Source: Acidobacteriaceae bacterium KBS 146 (GTDB taxonomy: Bacteria; Acidobacteriota; Terriglobia; Terriglobales; Acidobacteriaceae). From it: a DNA stretch of 64,000 nt. The stretch covers positions 2,418,001 through 2,482,000 of the forward strand of contig JHVA01000001.1 in the NCBI GenBank assembly GCA_000688615.1, written 5' to 3'. The translations under genes and the position numbers were made by a program. The notes beneath the pieces were generated by a model. The model did not search any database, was not told the origin of the DNA, and saw only the letters and a program-made list of their open reading frames with translations. Position 1 is the stretch's first letter, and each line of letters starts with the position of its first letter. Positions 18,087-26,698 of this stretch are shown here, one piece after another.

Positions 18087-20135
18087 TTGTCAAAAAAGCT
18101 CATTGCCGTAGCTACACTCTTCGCCGCCTCATTCGCATCAGCGCAGCAGTCGCGTGTTCCTTCCTCGACTCGGAATAATGGTTCCCTCAACCGGCCCAGC
18201 GTGGATTCTCAGAATCCTCCCGCCGGCAGTCCTTCTGGACAAGGCCAGGTCCTGTTTCACCGGAATGAGGACCAGCCCCCTCCAACCGAGGCTCAAGGCA
18301 AACCCAATCGCACTCCTCAAAAGGAAGTCGATGCGATCACCAGCGCCGAGCGCTCCTCGATCCTCTTCACCGCTTGGGATCTTGACCTTCATCTCGCGCC
18401 CGCGAGCTCTCATCTAACGGCACGGGTTCAATTTACGGTGCAGAACGTCACTTCAGCTCCCATCTCCCAGCTCACCCTGCAACTCTCCTCCACGCTCCAT
18501 TGGGACGCCCTGAGTGCCGCCATCCCGCTCACCTTCACCGAACACACCCTCCCGACGGATGCTGACCATACCGGCGAGATGACCGAGGCCCTCGTCCACC
18601 TCTCTCACCCAATCCCCCCGGGCTCTACCCTTACCCTCACTGGACTCTATTCCGGCACCATCGCCGCATCGGGTGAGCGCCTCATTCGGATCGGAGCACC
18701 TGCCGGACAGGCCACTCAGGCCGACTGGGACAAAATCTCTCCCGAAATCACCGCCCTCCGCGGCTTCGGCAATGTGCTCTGGTACCCCGTCTCGTCCCCG
18801 CAGCTCTTTCTCGGAGACGGTGCCAGGCTCTTTCAGGCAGTCGGCCTCTCCCGCCTCCAGCAGGCAAACTCCACACTTCGAGCGCGGATCTCCATCGAGT
18901 ACGTCGGCGAGCCTCCGGTAGATGCTTTTCTGAACGGCCGCCGCCATCCCCTGCAGAACGTCACGGAAGAGCCAAACTCTCCAGTTGTCGAATCCCACGG
19001 CGTCGCTACCGCTGACTTTCCGAAGTCTCCCATTGGATTCCGCACCCCCAGCCTCTTCGTAACGTCGCAGAACCTGCGGCCTTCCGACAACCAACTGCTC
19101 CAGGTCGCAACCACGCGTCCCGAGGCGATCGTTCCCTACACCGCCGCCTCCAATGATCTCTCAGGCCTCCTTCGCGATTGGTTGGGACCTGCCCCTCTCG
19201 TCCCCCTTACGCTCATCGATCACTCCGGACAGCCCTTCGAGGATGACGCATTCCTCGCAATTCCTCTCAGCGCAACCGATGCCAACCAGGTCACTCCGGC
19301 GATGGTGCATTCGCTGGCGCATGCCTGGTTCCGCTCTTCCTTACCTTGGCTCAATGAAGGTGTTCCCCAATTCCTGTCTCTCCTCTACACAGAGTCAACC
19401 GACGGCCGCGAGAGAGCCCTCGCAGAGCTTCGTCAGCTCATCAACCCTCTTACCTTGGTCGAGCCGGAAAAGCCTGCCGAAGCAGCGAGCTCCACTTCAA
19501 CTGAATACAGTAGCTACAGCAGCTCTTCAGAGGGCCCGCCTTCCGCTCTTCCCTCAACTCTCCCTCCGCCCCCGGGAGTTCCCGGCCAGAGCCTGATCGC
19601 CGCCCACGACGAGATTTACTACCGTGCGAAGGCGGCCGCCGTCTTCTGGCTTCTGCGGTCCATCGCCGGCGATGCCCCTCTCAAGCGGGCTCTCAAAACC
19701 TATCGCGACGAGGTCCGGAACGCCAGCCCCGAAGATTCCCATGCCTTCCAGCGGGTCCTCGAGGCTGCCTGTCAGAAGAACCTCTCCAGCGTATTCGACG
19801 ACTGGGTCTATCAGGATCGTGGACTGGCCGATCTCTCCATCACCAACGTTACCCCCCGCGATATGCCTGCCCGTAACGGCAAGGGCGTAAGCTGGCTGGT
19901 CGCCGTCGAGGTCCATAACGCTGGCTTTGTCACGGTCGACGTGCCGGTTACGGTGCGCTCCGGTACCCTCACCTCGACTGAACGGCTCCATATCCCACCG
20001 CGCTCGACTGTCTCCACCCGCATCCTGTTCGAAGGCGTTCCGCAGGAGGTTCAGGTTAACGATGGAACCATCCCCGAGACGACTGAGCCCATTCACATCC
20101 GCAAACTGAACCTCGCGGCAACTCCGTCCTTATGA
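18087..20135 (+). CDS. Secreted M1-peptidase-like protein with degenerate zinc motif
   Basis: A 682-residue exported protein. TTG 18087 gives a signal peptide (MSKKLIAVATLFAASFASA). A Pro/Asn-rich linker is followed by an N-terminal beta domain like that of M1 aminopeptidases (about 95-210) and a helical domain. At residues 408-412 the expected HExxH reads HSLAH: both zinc His are kept but the catalytic Glu is Ser. WLNEG follows at 422-426 with the third ligand Glu424, only 11 residues after His412 instead of the usual 18. So it is probably not a normal peptidase. A Ser/Pro-rich insert (about 470-500) and a C-terminal beta-sandwich complete it. Two secreted-protein genes follow in tandem. Confidence 0.78.
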   Translation: MSKKLIAVATLFAASFASAQQSRVPSSTRNNGSLNRPSVDSQNPPAGSPSGQGQVLFHRNEDQPPPTEAQGKPNRTPQKEVDAITSAERSSILFTAWDLDLHLAPASSHLTARVQFTVQNVTSAPISQLTLQLSSTLHWDALSAAIPLTFTEHTLPTDADHTGEMTEALVHLSHPIPPGSTLTLTGLYSGTIAASGERLIRIGAPAGQATQADWDKISPEITALRGFGNVLWYPVSSPQLFLGDGARLFQAVGLSRLQQANSTLRARISIEYVGEPPVDAFLNGRRHPLQNVTEEPNSPVVESHGVATADFPKSPIGFRTPSLFVTSQNLRPSDNQLLQVATTRPEAIVPYTAASNDLSGLLRDWLGPAPLVPLTLIDHSGQPFEDDAFLAIPLSATDANQVTPAMVHSLAHAWFRSSLPWLNEGVPQFLSLLYTESTDGRERALAELRQLINPLTLVEPEKPAEAASSTSTEYSSYSSSSEGPPSALPSTLPPPPGVPGQSLIAAHDEIYYRAKAAAVFWLLRSIAGDAPLKRALKTYRDEVRNASPEDSHAFQRVLEAACQKNLSSVFDDWVYQDRGLADLSITNVTPRDMPARNGKGVSWLVAVEVHNAGFVTVDVPVTVRSGTLTSTERLHIPPRSTVSTRILFEGVPQEVQVNDGTIPETTEPIHIRKLNLAATPSL

Positions 20136-20274
20136 ACACTTGCAGGTTGGACCCTGCTCCGGAAGTCGATGTGCGTTTCTCTCCCCATCTAACTCGAAAC
20201 AGAAGCTTTCCGGTGCCAGCCTTGCACTGTCCCTACAGCTCCCCCTAAACTCCCTGAAAGAGTCCAATAGTCAC

Positions 20275-22092
20275 GTGCGCTTCCCATACAAAACCGCGGC
20301 ATTTCTTCTGGTTGCTACCTCCGTCTTCAGCTCCACCTCCGAGGCTCAGACCTCCACCTCTTCCAGTTCTTCTTCAACCCCGCAGTCGTCCTCTTCGACA
20401 CTGGAAAACGATCAGCAACGCCTGCCCGCACGGCCACGCGTCGGCCAGCCCGAGGCTGGCGGAGCCGCAATCACACTCGAAACCAGCGAGCCCCTCTTTT
20501 ACATCGCCGCTGCTCTCAACACCTGCGGTTATGACGCCGACCTCGAAAACTCGGCGCCGGTCCGTAAGGCGATCCGCGACGAGATCAACCAGACTCTGGC
20601 CTCCGCGACACCCGCCGCGCGCGATCACCGCGATGCACTGTGCAGCTACATCCGCCAGCACCAGCTTTCAGACACCGGACTCAACCTGGCCCAGTACATC
20701 TCCCTGTCTCTCTACCTGAATCCTCCGCCACAACTCAATCCATCGGTAGAAGAGACCGGGCTCCCCCCGGACTCAACCCAGGTCGTCAACATCCTCTCGT
20801 TGTTGCGTACCTTCGCGGAAGACATCAACCTCCATACCATCTGGGTGACGCATCGGGCCGACTACGAGGCCCTGGTTGAAAAGGTTCACGAGCCGCTGAC
20901 CAAAGCCGTTCTCGATACAAATATCTATCTGCATCTGCCGGTCTCCAGCTATGATGGGCGTCGCTTTCTTGTTCTTCTCGAACCTATGCTGGCGCCAGCC
21001 ACCACCAATGCGCGCATCTATAGCACCGACTACATTGTGATCGCCTCGCCGTCCGGGAATCCCCTCGGTCAGGTCCACATGGATGAGATCCGGCATACCT
21101 ATCTGCACTATGAGATCGAGCCTCTGGTCTACGCCCGTGCCAGCGCGATGGATCGCCTGCTTCCGCTGCTGAAGACGGTGCAGGATGCTCCCCTCGACTT
21201 CGTCTATAAATCCGATATCTCCGCGTTCATCACAGAAAATCTCATCAAAGCCGTCGAAGCCCACACGATGGATACCGGAGCCCCCAAACCCAAACGCCCG
21301 GGCCAGGTCAAACAGCGCTCCGAGATGGCAGCGTATGAGGCCGAACTAACCGCCTGGGAGCGTCAGTCCGAAGCCACCCGTCGGAAACAGGTCGATCTGG
21401 ACAAGCGTCAGGGATGGGTTCTGGCAGGGTATTTCTACGACAAGCTCGGCGAGATGGAAAAAGAGGGCGCCAGCCTGAAAGAAGATATTGCCGAGATGGT
21501 CTACGGCATGGACGTCGATCGCGAACGCCACGCCGCCGAACAGATCGCCTTCCTCCCCGAGGGCAGCCACGACTTCGTCAAGCGCGCTCCACGGCAGCTT
21601 AAAGGCATGGACCTCGCCGAAATGAAGCTGATGAAGGGTGATATCGACGGCGCCGGTATGCTGGCCGACAATGCCCTTAAGACCAACCCCAACGACCCTC
21701 AGGCAAACTATCTTGCTGGCCGGGTTGAGCTCGTTCAGGGAGATCCCGAATCAGCCCTCAACCACCTCAATAAAACTCTCACGCTGGCAAAAGATCCCCG
21801 CACCCTCGCCTGGGCCCATATTTACCTTGGCCGTCTCTATGACGTCGCCCGCGATCCCGAACATCCCGACCAGGACCACCCGGAGCGCAATAAGGCGATT
21901 GCCGAGTACAAAGCGGCTCTTGCTGTCCGCGACTCCCAGCCAGATACCAAGGCCGCCGCAGAAAAGGGGCTAAAAGAACCATTCCTCCTTCCTCGCCGGT
22001 CCGACAATAACGACGGAGACAACCAACCCCTGGATCCGAGTGGTAAAGCAGAGAAGGACGCCTATCGACCCCCGCCACCTCCACCCCAATGA
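20275..22092 (+). CDS. Secreted TPR-containing protein, unknown function
   Basis: A 605-residue protein if GTG 20275 is used, which gives a signal peptide (TAAFLLVATSVFSSTSEAQ); the frame is open upstream to 20140 but that part has no signal character. A Ser-rich linker, then a helical domain of about 400 residues with MDEIRHTYLHYEIEPLVYA (HxxxH with nearby Glu, possibly a metal site) is followed by a TPR region (about 455-560: DGAGMLADNALKTNPNDPQANYLAGRVELVQGDPESALNHL). The tail is Pro-rich. It follows the M1-like gene and slightly overlaps the longest rnc reading frame. Confidence 0.75.
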   Translation: MRFPYKTAAFLLVATSVFSSTSEAQTSTSSSSSSTPQSSSSTLENDQQRLPARPRVGQPEAGGAAITLETSEPLFYIAAALNTCGYDADLENSAPVRKAIRDEINQTLASATPAARDHRDALCSYIRQHQLSDTGLNLAQYISLSLYLNPPPQLNPSVEETGLPPDSTQVVNILSLLRTFAEDINLHTIWVTHRADYEALVEKVHEPLTKAVLDTNIYLHLPVSSYDGRRFLVLLEPMLAPATTNARIYSTDYIVIASPSGNPLGQVHMDEIRHTYLHYEIEPLVYARASAMDRLLPLLKTVQDAPLDFVYKSDISAFITENLIKAVEAHTMDTGAPKPKRPGQVKQRSEMAAYEAELTAWERQSEATRRKQVDLDKRQGWVLAGYFYDKLGEMEKEGASLKEDIAEMVYGMDVDRERHAAEQIAFLPEGSHDFVKRAPRQLKGMDLAEMKLMKGDIDGAGMLADNALKTNPNDPQANYLAGRVELVQGDPESALNHLNKTLTLAKDPRTLAWAHIYLGRLYDVARDPEHPDQDHPERNKAIAEYKAALAVRDSQPDTKAAAEKGLKEPFLLPRRSDNNDGDNQPLDPSGKAEKDAYRPPPPPPQ

Positions 22093-22154
22093 GTACTTCG
22101 CGCCTCTTTGGAGCGTCCAACATTTCGGTAGAGTTAATTTCCGAGAGAAGAAAC

Positions 22155-22997
22155 ATGCAGACGGGTCGCCGAAAGTCCGTACGGGTTTCAGCAAGCGATA
22201 CGCTCGCTCCTCCATGGGATCACCATTTCAAGCGACCCGATCTGCTGACCCTTGCCCTTACTCATCGTTCGCTGTCCTACGAAACCAGCCCTGAGACCCT
22301 TCAAAACCCGTCCACCGACAACGAACAACTCGAGTTTGTCGGGGATGCCGTCCTCGGCCTTGCTGTCGCCGAAAGCCTCTATCGCCGTTTTCCTGACTCA
22401 CGGGAAGGCGAGCTCACCCGCCTGCGGGCCTCTCTCGTCAGCCGCCGCCATCTCGGCGCCGTCGCCCAGCGCATCGGGCTGGGAGCGCTGCTGCGACTGG
22501 GCCGCGGCGAGGAGCAGAGCGGTGGCCGTCAAAAGCCCGCCCTGCTCGCCAACGCTCTCGAAGCCGTCATCGCAGCTCTCTACCTCGACGGTGGTCTCGA
22601 AGTCGCCCGCTCCTTTATCGAGCGCTGTATCATCGAGCCCTCCCTCCCCGCGCTTCAGGGAGCGCTCGACGCAGGAAACACCTTCAGCGGAGCCATCGGC
22701 GACCACAAATCAGCCCTGCAGGAATACCTTCAGGCCATCGGTTCGGGCCAGCCCCAGTATGTCCTCAAGGCCCAGACCGGCCCGGACCATCAAAAACTCT
22801 TCCGCGTCGAAGTTCGTATTCCGGACGGCCTCGGCGGCTCCCGCCCCCTTGCCGAATCCGAAGGAACCACGAAGAAACAGGCGCAACAGCAAGCCGCTCG
22901 TCTTGGCTTTGAGCGTCTTCAGGCGGAAAAGAATGCCGCCCTCCTCGACGAAGCCCCTGTTGAACGACGTCGTGCTCGCGCTGGAGCCGCACGATGA
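22155..22997 (+). CDS. rnc: Ribonuclease III
   Basis: Double-strand-specific endoribonuclease for rRNA and mRNA processing. The catalytic domain has HFKRPDLLTLALTHRSLSYE and the signature NEQLEFVGDAVLGLAVAE with the metal-binding Glu/Asp, then the second acidic site in ALLANALEAVIAALYLDGG. A dsRNA-binding domain (about 205-270: DHKSALQEYLQAIG then GTTKKQAQQQAARLGFERL) completes it. ATG 22155 after GAGAGAAG fits best; the frame extends to 22089, overlapping the previous gene. The stop overlaps the start of lepB. Confidence 0.95.
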   Translation: MQTGRRKSVRVSASDTLAPPWDHHFKRPDLLTLALTHRSLSYETSPETLQNPSTDNEQLEFVGDAVLGLAVAESLYRRFPDSREGELTRLRASLVSRRHLGAVAQRIGLGALLRLGRGEEQSGGRQKPALLANALEAVIAALYLDGGLEVARSFIERCIIEPSLPALQGALDAGNTFSGAIGDHKSALQEYLQAIGSGQPQYVLKAQTGPDHQKLFRVEVRIPDGLGGSRPLAESEGTTKKQAQQQAARLGFERLQAEKNAALLDEAPVERRRARAGAAR

Positions 22998-23830
22998 GCG
23001 CCCCCGCTCTCACACCTGCCAGTCAGAAGGAGAGCCCTGGAGCTACGCCTCCATCACCAGAACAGCCACGCCGCACTCCCGGCGCGCCTCCTGCTCACCG
23101 CCCGGCCCCCGACTCTCCCGGATTTCTGCCTGCAGTCCAGTCACTGCTCGCCATCATCGTCGTCGCCGTCTTTATCGTCACCTTTACGCTGCAGCCCTTC
23201 CGCATCCCCTCCGGATCCATGGAGCCGACCCTGCTGATTGGTGACTTTCTCCTCGTCGACAAGCAGATCACCTCCGACTCCGCCGACTCCCTCGTCCTGC
23301 CGCCTCCCATCGTTCATCGCGGAGACATCATCGTCTTTCACTTCCCGGTCAATCCCGACGTCCATCTCGTAAAACGAGTGGTTGGCATCCCCGGCGATCA
23401 CATCCGTCTGCACGGTGGCCACGTGCTCGTGAACGGCCTTCGCCTCGACGAGCCCTATACAATCTTCCGGCCCACCGGCCCTGACAACTTCCGTGATAAC
23501 TTCCCCCGGTTGCAGAGCGCCGACCCCGCGATCGACTCTCGCTGGTGGATCCGCATGCGCAAACTTATTGAGGACGGAGAACTCATCGTTCCTGCAGGAA
23601 ACTACTTCGTCCTCGGCGACAACCGCAACGACAGCGAGGACAGCCGCTACTGGGGCTTTGTCCCGCAGGAGAACATCGTCGGCCGCCCGCTGATGATCTA
23701 TTTCTCCCTCCGTCAAGCCGATCCCTTCGGCTACGCCTCCCCTCGGGTTGCCGGAATTGCCCTACGCCCGGACGAGCCCGCCCCTCTCCGCTTCGCCCGC
23801 TGGGATCGAATCTTTCGTATCGTGCGATAG
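22994..23830 (+). CDS. lepB: Signal peptidase I (first copy)
   Basis: Membrane-bound serine/lysine protease that removes signal peptides. After a Pro-rich N-terminus of about 45 residues, TM at about 50-70 leads into the catalytic Ser box PSGSMEPTLLIGDFLLVDK, the catalytic Lys box HLVKRVVGIPGD and the conserved LGDNRNDSEDSRYWGFVP. It overlaps rnc by 4 bp, so the two are co-translated. A second paralogue lies 2 kb downstream on the same strand. Confidence 0.94.
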   Translation: MSAPALTPASQKESPGATPPSPEQPRRTPGAPPAHRPAPDSPGFLPAVQSLLAIIVVAVFIVTFTLQPFRIPSGSMEPTLLIGDFLLVDKQITSDSADSLVLPPPIVHRGDIIVFHFPVNPDVHLVKRVVGIPGDHIRLHGGHVLVNGLRLDEPYTIFRPTGPDNFRDNFPRLQSADPAIDSRWWIRMRKLIEDGELIVPAGNYFVLGDNRNDSEDSRYWGFVPQENIVGRPLMIYFSLRQADPFGYASPRVAGIALRPDEPAPLRFARWDRIFRIVR

Positions 23831-23917
23831 CGCCGATCGAACCGCACACTCCTGACGAGCGTCTCTCCCAAGAGACTGCCTCAACGGAGACTTTCGAATG
23901 ATCGCGCAGCCGAGACG

Positions 23918-25387
23918 CTACGTCACAACAGGCGGTCCGAACCAGGTGGTCAGTGCGTCGGCGAGCCCCGGCTGCCCGAGGTCTCCCACCCACGCCACGT
24001 GTCCGTCGGGCCGAACCAGCAAGGCCGTCGGTGGCGTGACCGCTCCAATCGCCGGAAGCTCCCACGGACCCTCGTATCTCGCGTCGATCAGCGGAACCCG
24101 ATCCGCCCAGGGAGCAATGTTGAACCCGTCGGGCACACCAAGGTTGAGCAGCACAGGCCTGGCATCGTGCAGCAGGGTGAACATTCGCATCGGGCCGTTG
24201 CAAGTCACCAGGTCGAGATCAGGCATGCGGCGACCCAGCAGCGGGTGTCCCTCGCCAAAGTCGTAGTGAATATCCAGACCGGTCATCATGGCGGCGTACC
24301 GTTTGCGGGGTTCGTCCATCTTAAGAAGCTCTGACATAACCTCCCAGGCGGCCCGGGAGCGATCATCCCGGCGCATCAGCGCAACCTGCGCCAACGTGTT
24401 CTTCAGGACCCGGGCGGCGACCGGGTGACGCTCGGTCTGATAGCTGTCCAACAGGCAATCGGGCGACGTCCCCTTGACCACCTGGGCCAGCTTCCATCCC
24501 AGATTCACCGCATCCTGAACCCCAAGATTGAGGCCTTGTCCGCCCGCCGGGTAATGCACATGCGCTGCGTCGCCCGCCAGCAGAACCCTGCCCTTGCGAT
24601 AGGTCTCCGCCTGACGCGCCGCATCGGTGAACCGGGTGAGCCACACCGGACTGTGAACCCCGTAGTCCCTCCCATAAACTTCGATGAGCCCCTCGCGGAG
24701 ATCGCCAAGGCCCGGCTCGCCGGTGCGGCCCAGCTCTCTTTCCGTCACCAGCACTCGCACCAGGTTGCCCTCAAGCTTACTCAAGGCATGCGGACCGACG
24801 GCGTCGTAGCGGATGCCCCACTCCGGCTCCTCGGCCAATTCGACCTCGGCGAGCAGGTGGCTGATCGTCGCATCCCAGCCAGGGAATGCAATGCCGGCCG
24901 TTTTACGGACCACACTGCGCCCGCCATCGCACCCGACGAGATATTGGGCTCGCAACAATTGGCCATCGGACAATGCGACGTCGACGCCGGTCAAGTCCTG
25001 TGCGAAGCCCGTCACCTCGCGGCCGCGATAGACCGGTATAGCCAGCTCTTCGATCCACCCGTTCAGAATGCGTTCGAAGTGCTTCTGCCAGAGAGCGAGC
25101 CCGTGGTTGTACCGGGTCGGAACATCGCTCATATCCAGCGGGACGTGGGCGAACCCCGCGGTCTGCATCGCCTTGCCCTCCGTGAGGAAGCGATCCGCGA
25201 TCCCGCGCTGATCGAGAACCTCGATGGTGCGGGCGTGCAGACCACCTGCACGCGATCCAACCAACTCCGCATTCGGGCGCTGCTCGACAATGGCGACGTC
25301 GACGCCTGCCAAAGTCAACTCGGCCGCCAACATCATCCCCGTCGGCCCTCCTCCGGCGATCATGACTGCATGCTCGGTCATCGCCAC
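23918..25387 (-). CDS. FAD-dependent aromatic monooxygenase (PheA/TfdB, polyketide hydroxylase-like)
   Basis: A 489-residue class A flavoprotein. The N-terminal dinucleotide-binding motif is IAGGGPTGMMLAAEL, the DG motif is VGCDGGRSVVRKTAGI and the GD motif is LLAGDAAHVHYPAGGQGLNLGVQDAVNLGWKLA; a thioredoxin-like C-terminal region (about 390-485) completes the phenol-hydroxylase layout. It uses NAD(P)H and O2 to hydroxylate an aromatic ring, or inactivates an aromatic drug; the substrate is unknown. It lies inverted between two lepB genes and has no functional neighbours, which suggests insertion by transfer. Confidence 0.9.
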   Translation of the reverse strand: MAMTEHAVMIAGGGPTGMMLAAELTLAGVDVAIVEQRPNAELVGSRAGGLHARTIEVLDQRGIADRFLTEGKAMQTAGFAHVPLDMSDVPTRYNHGLALWQKHFERILNGWIEELAIPVYRGREVTGFAQDLTGVDVALSDGQLLRAQYLVGCDGGRSVVRKTAGIAFPGWDATISHLLAEVELAEEPEWGIRYDAVGPHALSKLEGNLVRVLVTERELGRTGEPGLGDLREGLIEVYGRDYGVHSPVWLTRFTDAARQAETYRKGRVLLAGDAAHVHYPAGGQGLNLGVQDAVNLGWKLAQVVKGTSPDCLLDSYQTERHPVAARVLKNTLAQVALMRRDDRSRAAWEVMSELLKMDEPRKRYAAMMTGLDIHYDFGEGHPLLGRRMPDLDLVTCNGPMRMFTLLHDARPVLLNLGVPDGFNIAPWADRVPLIDARYEGPWELPAIGAVTPPTALLVRPDGHVAWVGDLGQPGLADALTTWFGPPVVT

Positions 25388-25868
25388 CCCCCGCTCGGCA
25401 TCAAGCCGGGCGCGACCGGTGCACTAAATTCCTCGTCCGCTGCGGCAGGGACTCCTGGTTGCACTCCGAATCTCCCCCTTGATTCGGGGTCCCTGCGCCG
25501 CCCACACGTTGACACCAAAATATGCATTCTCAAGCCTCCCAATCTCTGTCGGTTCTCGCTTCCGAGCGCCGATTATGCAGCACGACGCGACTCTTGCCGC
25601 AAGCCCCCCACCGCGCTGTATCCTAAGAATGGGAAGGAGGGGGGGGACTCTTCTTTCGCCCCTGCGCTCTGAATCGGGTAAGACCTTGGCCGGTTGGTCT
25701 TGATAAGCAGCTTCGGCAGCAATGAAATGGCTCCTGTCCCCGGATTCCAGATAAGTCGTGATCCCAGCCGCCGCAACGACCTCGATTCCGCCCTGCCACG
25801 GGTTTTTCCCGGACTTCCCTCCCCCATCGGCGATACACTGAAGAGACAGATGTGGAGTGAGCCTTCGA
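25388..25868. other. Intergenic region with nested hairpin and G8 tract
   Basis: No gene is supported here; the open frames on both strands lack motifs and start signals. It holds a nested inverted repeat at 25444-25496: outer arms GCAGGGAC (25444-25451) and GTCCCTGC (25489-25496), inner arms CCGAATC (25466-25472) and GATTCGG (25481-25487). A run of eight G lies at 25639-25646. The promoter of the second lepB copy must be near the right end. Confidence 0.5.
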
Positions 25869-26669
25869 ATGAAGACGATGGAATCCGTTGAAAAAGAAGA
25901 AGCCGTAACCAAGGCGGAGAAGCAGACCGAAACTCCCCTCGAATCGCTGTCCTCCATCGCCAGCGTACTTGCCGTCGGCCTCTTCGTAATGACCTTCGTC
26001 TTTCAGAACTTCGAGATCCCCTCAGCCTCCATGGAAAAGACGCTGCTGATCGGCGACCACGTGCTGGTCGACCGCGTCTCGCTGGCGCCGCCCACAAAGT
26101 GGGCTCCCTTTACCTTCTATCGCGATGTTCATCACGGCGACATCATCGTCTTCCTAAAGCCTGGTGAGCCGGATCTCTTCCTCGTCAAGCGCGCCATCGG
26201 CCTGCCCGGCGATCACATCCACCTTCGCAACGGAATCGTTTACGTCAACGGCGTAGCCCAGAAGGAGCCCTACGCCGCCATGCCCTCGTCGGACGGCGAC
26301 TTCCAGAACCAGTTCAATCCCTACCGCGACGACTTCCCCAGCATTCCACCGGATCCGATGTACCAGGTCACGGCCTCCTGGCAATACGAGCTGCCACAGC
26401 ATATTCAGAATGGCGATCTTGTCGTTCCTCCGGGAAAGGTCTTCGCCATGGGCGACAACCGTCCAGAGTCCCTCGACAGCCGCTACTGGGGTTTCGTTCC
26501 GCGCGAGAATATCGTCGGCCGCCCCATGTTCGTCTATTGGTCCTTTGAGACTCCCGCCGATCAGATCGATAAGCAGAGCATGAGCCAGCGGCTCTCGTTT
26601 ATGGGACACATCCTCATCCACATCTTCGACCAGACACGCTGGAAGCGAACCCTCCACATCATTCACTAA
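25869..26669 (+). CDS. lepB: Signal peptidase I (second copy)
   Basis: A paralogue of the gene at 22994. One TM (about 30-50) precedes the Ser box PSASMEKTLLIGDHVLVDR; the Lys box is FLVKRAIGLPGD and the C-terminal signature MGDNRPESLDSRYWGFVP is intact, so it should be active. Start choices are GTG 25857, ATG 25869 or ATG 25875; 25869 has GGAG about 12 bp upstream. Compared with the first copy, the Pro-rich N-terminus is absent and the loop after the Lys box differs, so substrate preference may differ. Confidence 0.93.
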   Translation: MKTMESVEKEEAVTKAEKQTETPLESLSSIASVLAVGLFVMTFVFQNFEIPSASMEKTLLIGDHVLVDRVSLAPPTKWAPFTFYRDVHHGDIIVFLKPGEPDLFLVKRAIGLPGDHIHLRNGIVYVNGVAQKEPYAAMPSSDGDFQNQFNPYRDDFPSIPPDPMYQVTASWQYELPQHIQNGDLVVPPGKVFAMGDNRPESLDSRYWGFVPRENIVGRPMFVYWSFETPADQIDKQSMSQRLSFMGHILIHIFDQTRWKRTLHIIH

Positions 26670-26698
26670 GCGCAGAACTCAGTTAGCTCACCCCATCC

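Noticed and set aside
24425..25672. Plus-strand frame of 415 residues opposite the monooxygenase
   Set aside because: It is the antisense of a clear flavoprotein gene with all family motifs; high GC keeps the antisense open.
25424..25957. Minus-strand frame of 177 residues upstream of the second lepB
   Set aside because: Overlaps the lepB start, lacks a ribosome site and any family likeness; left as intergenic.
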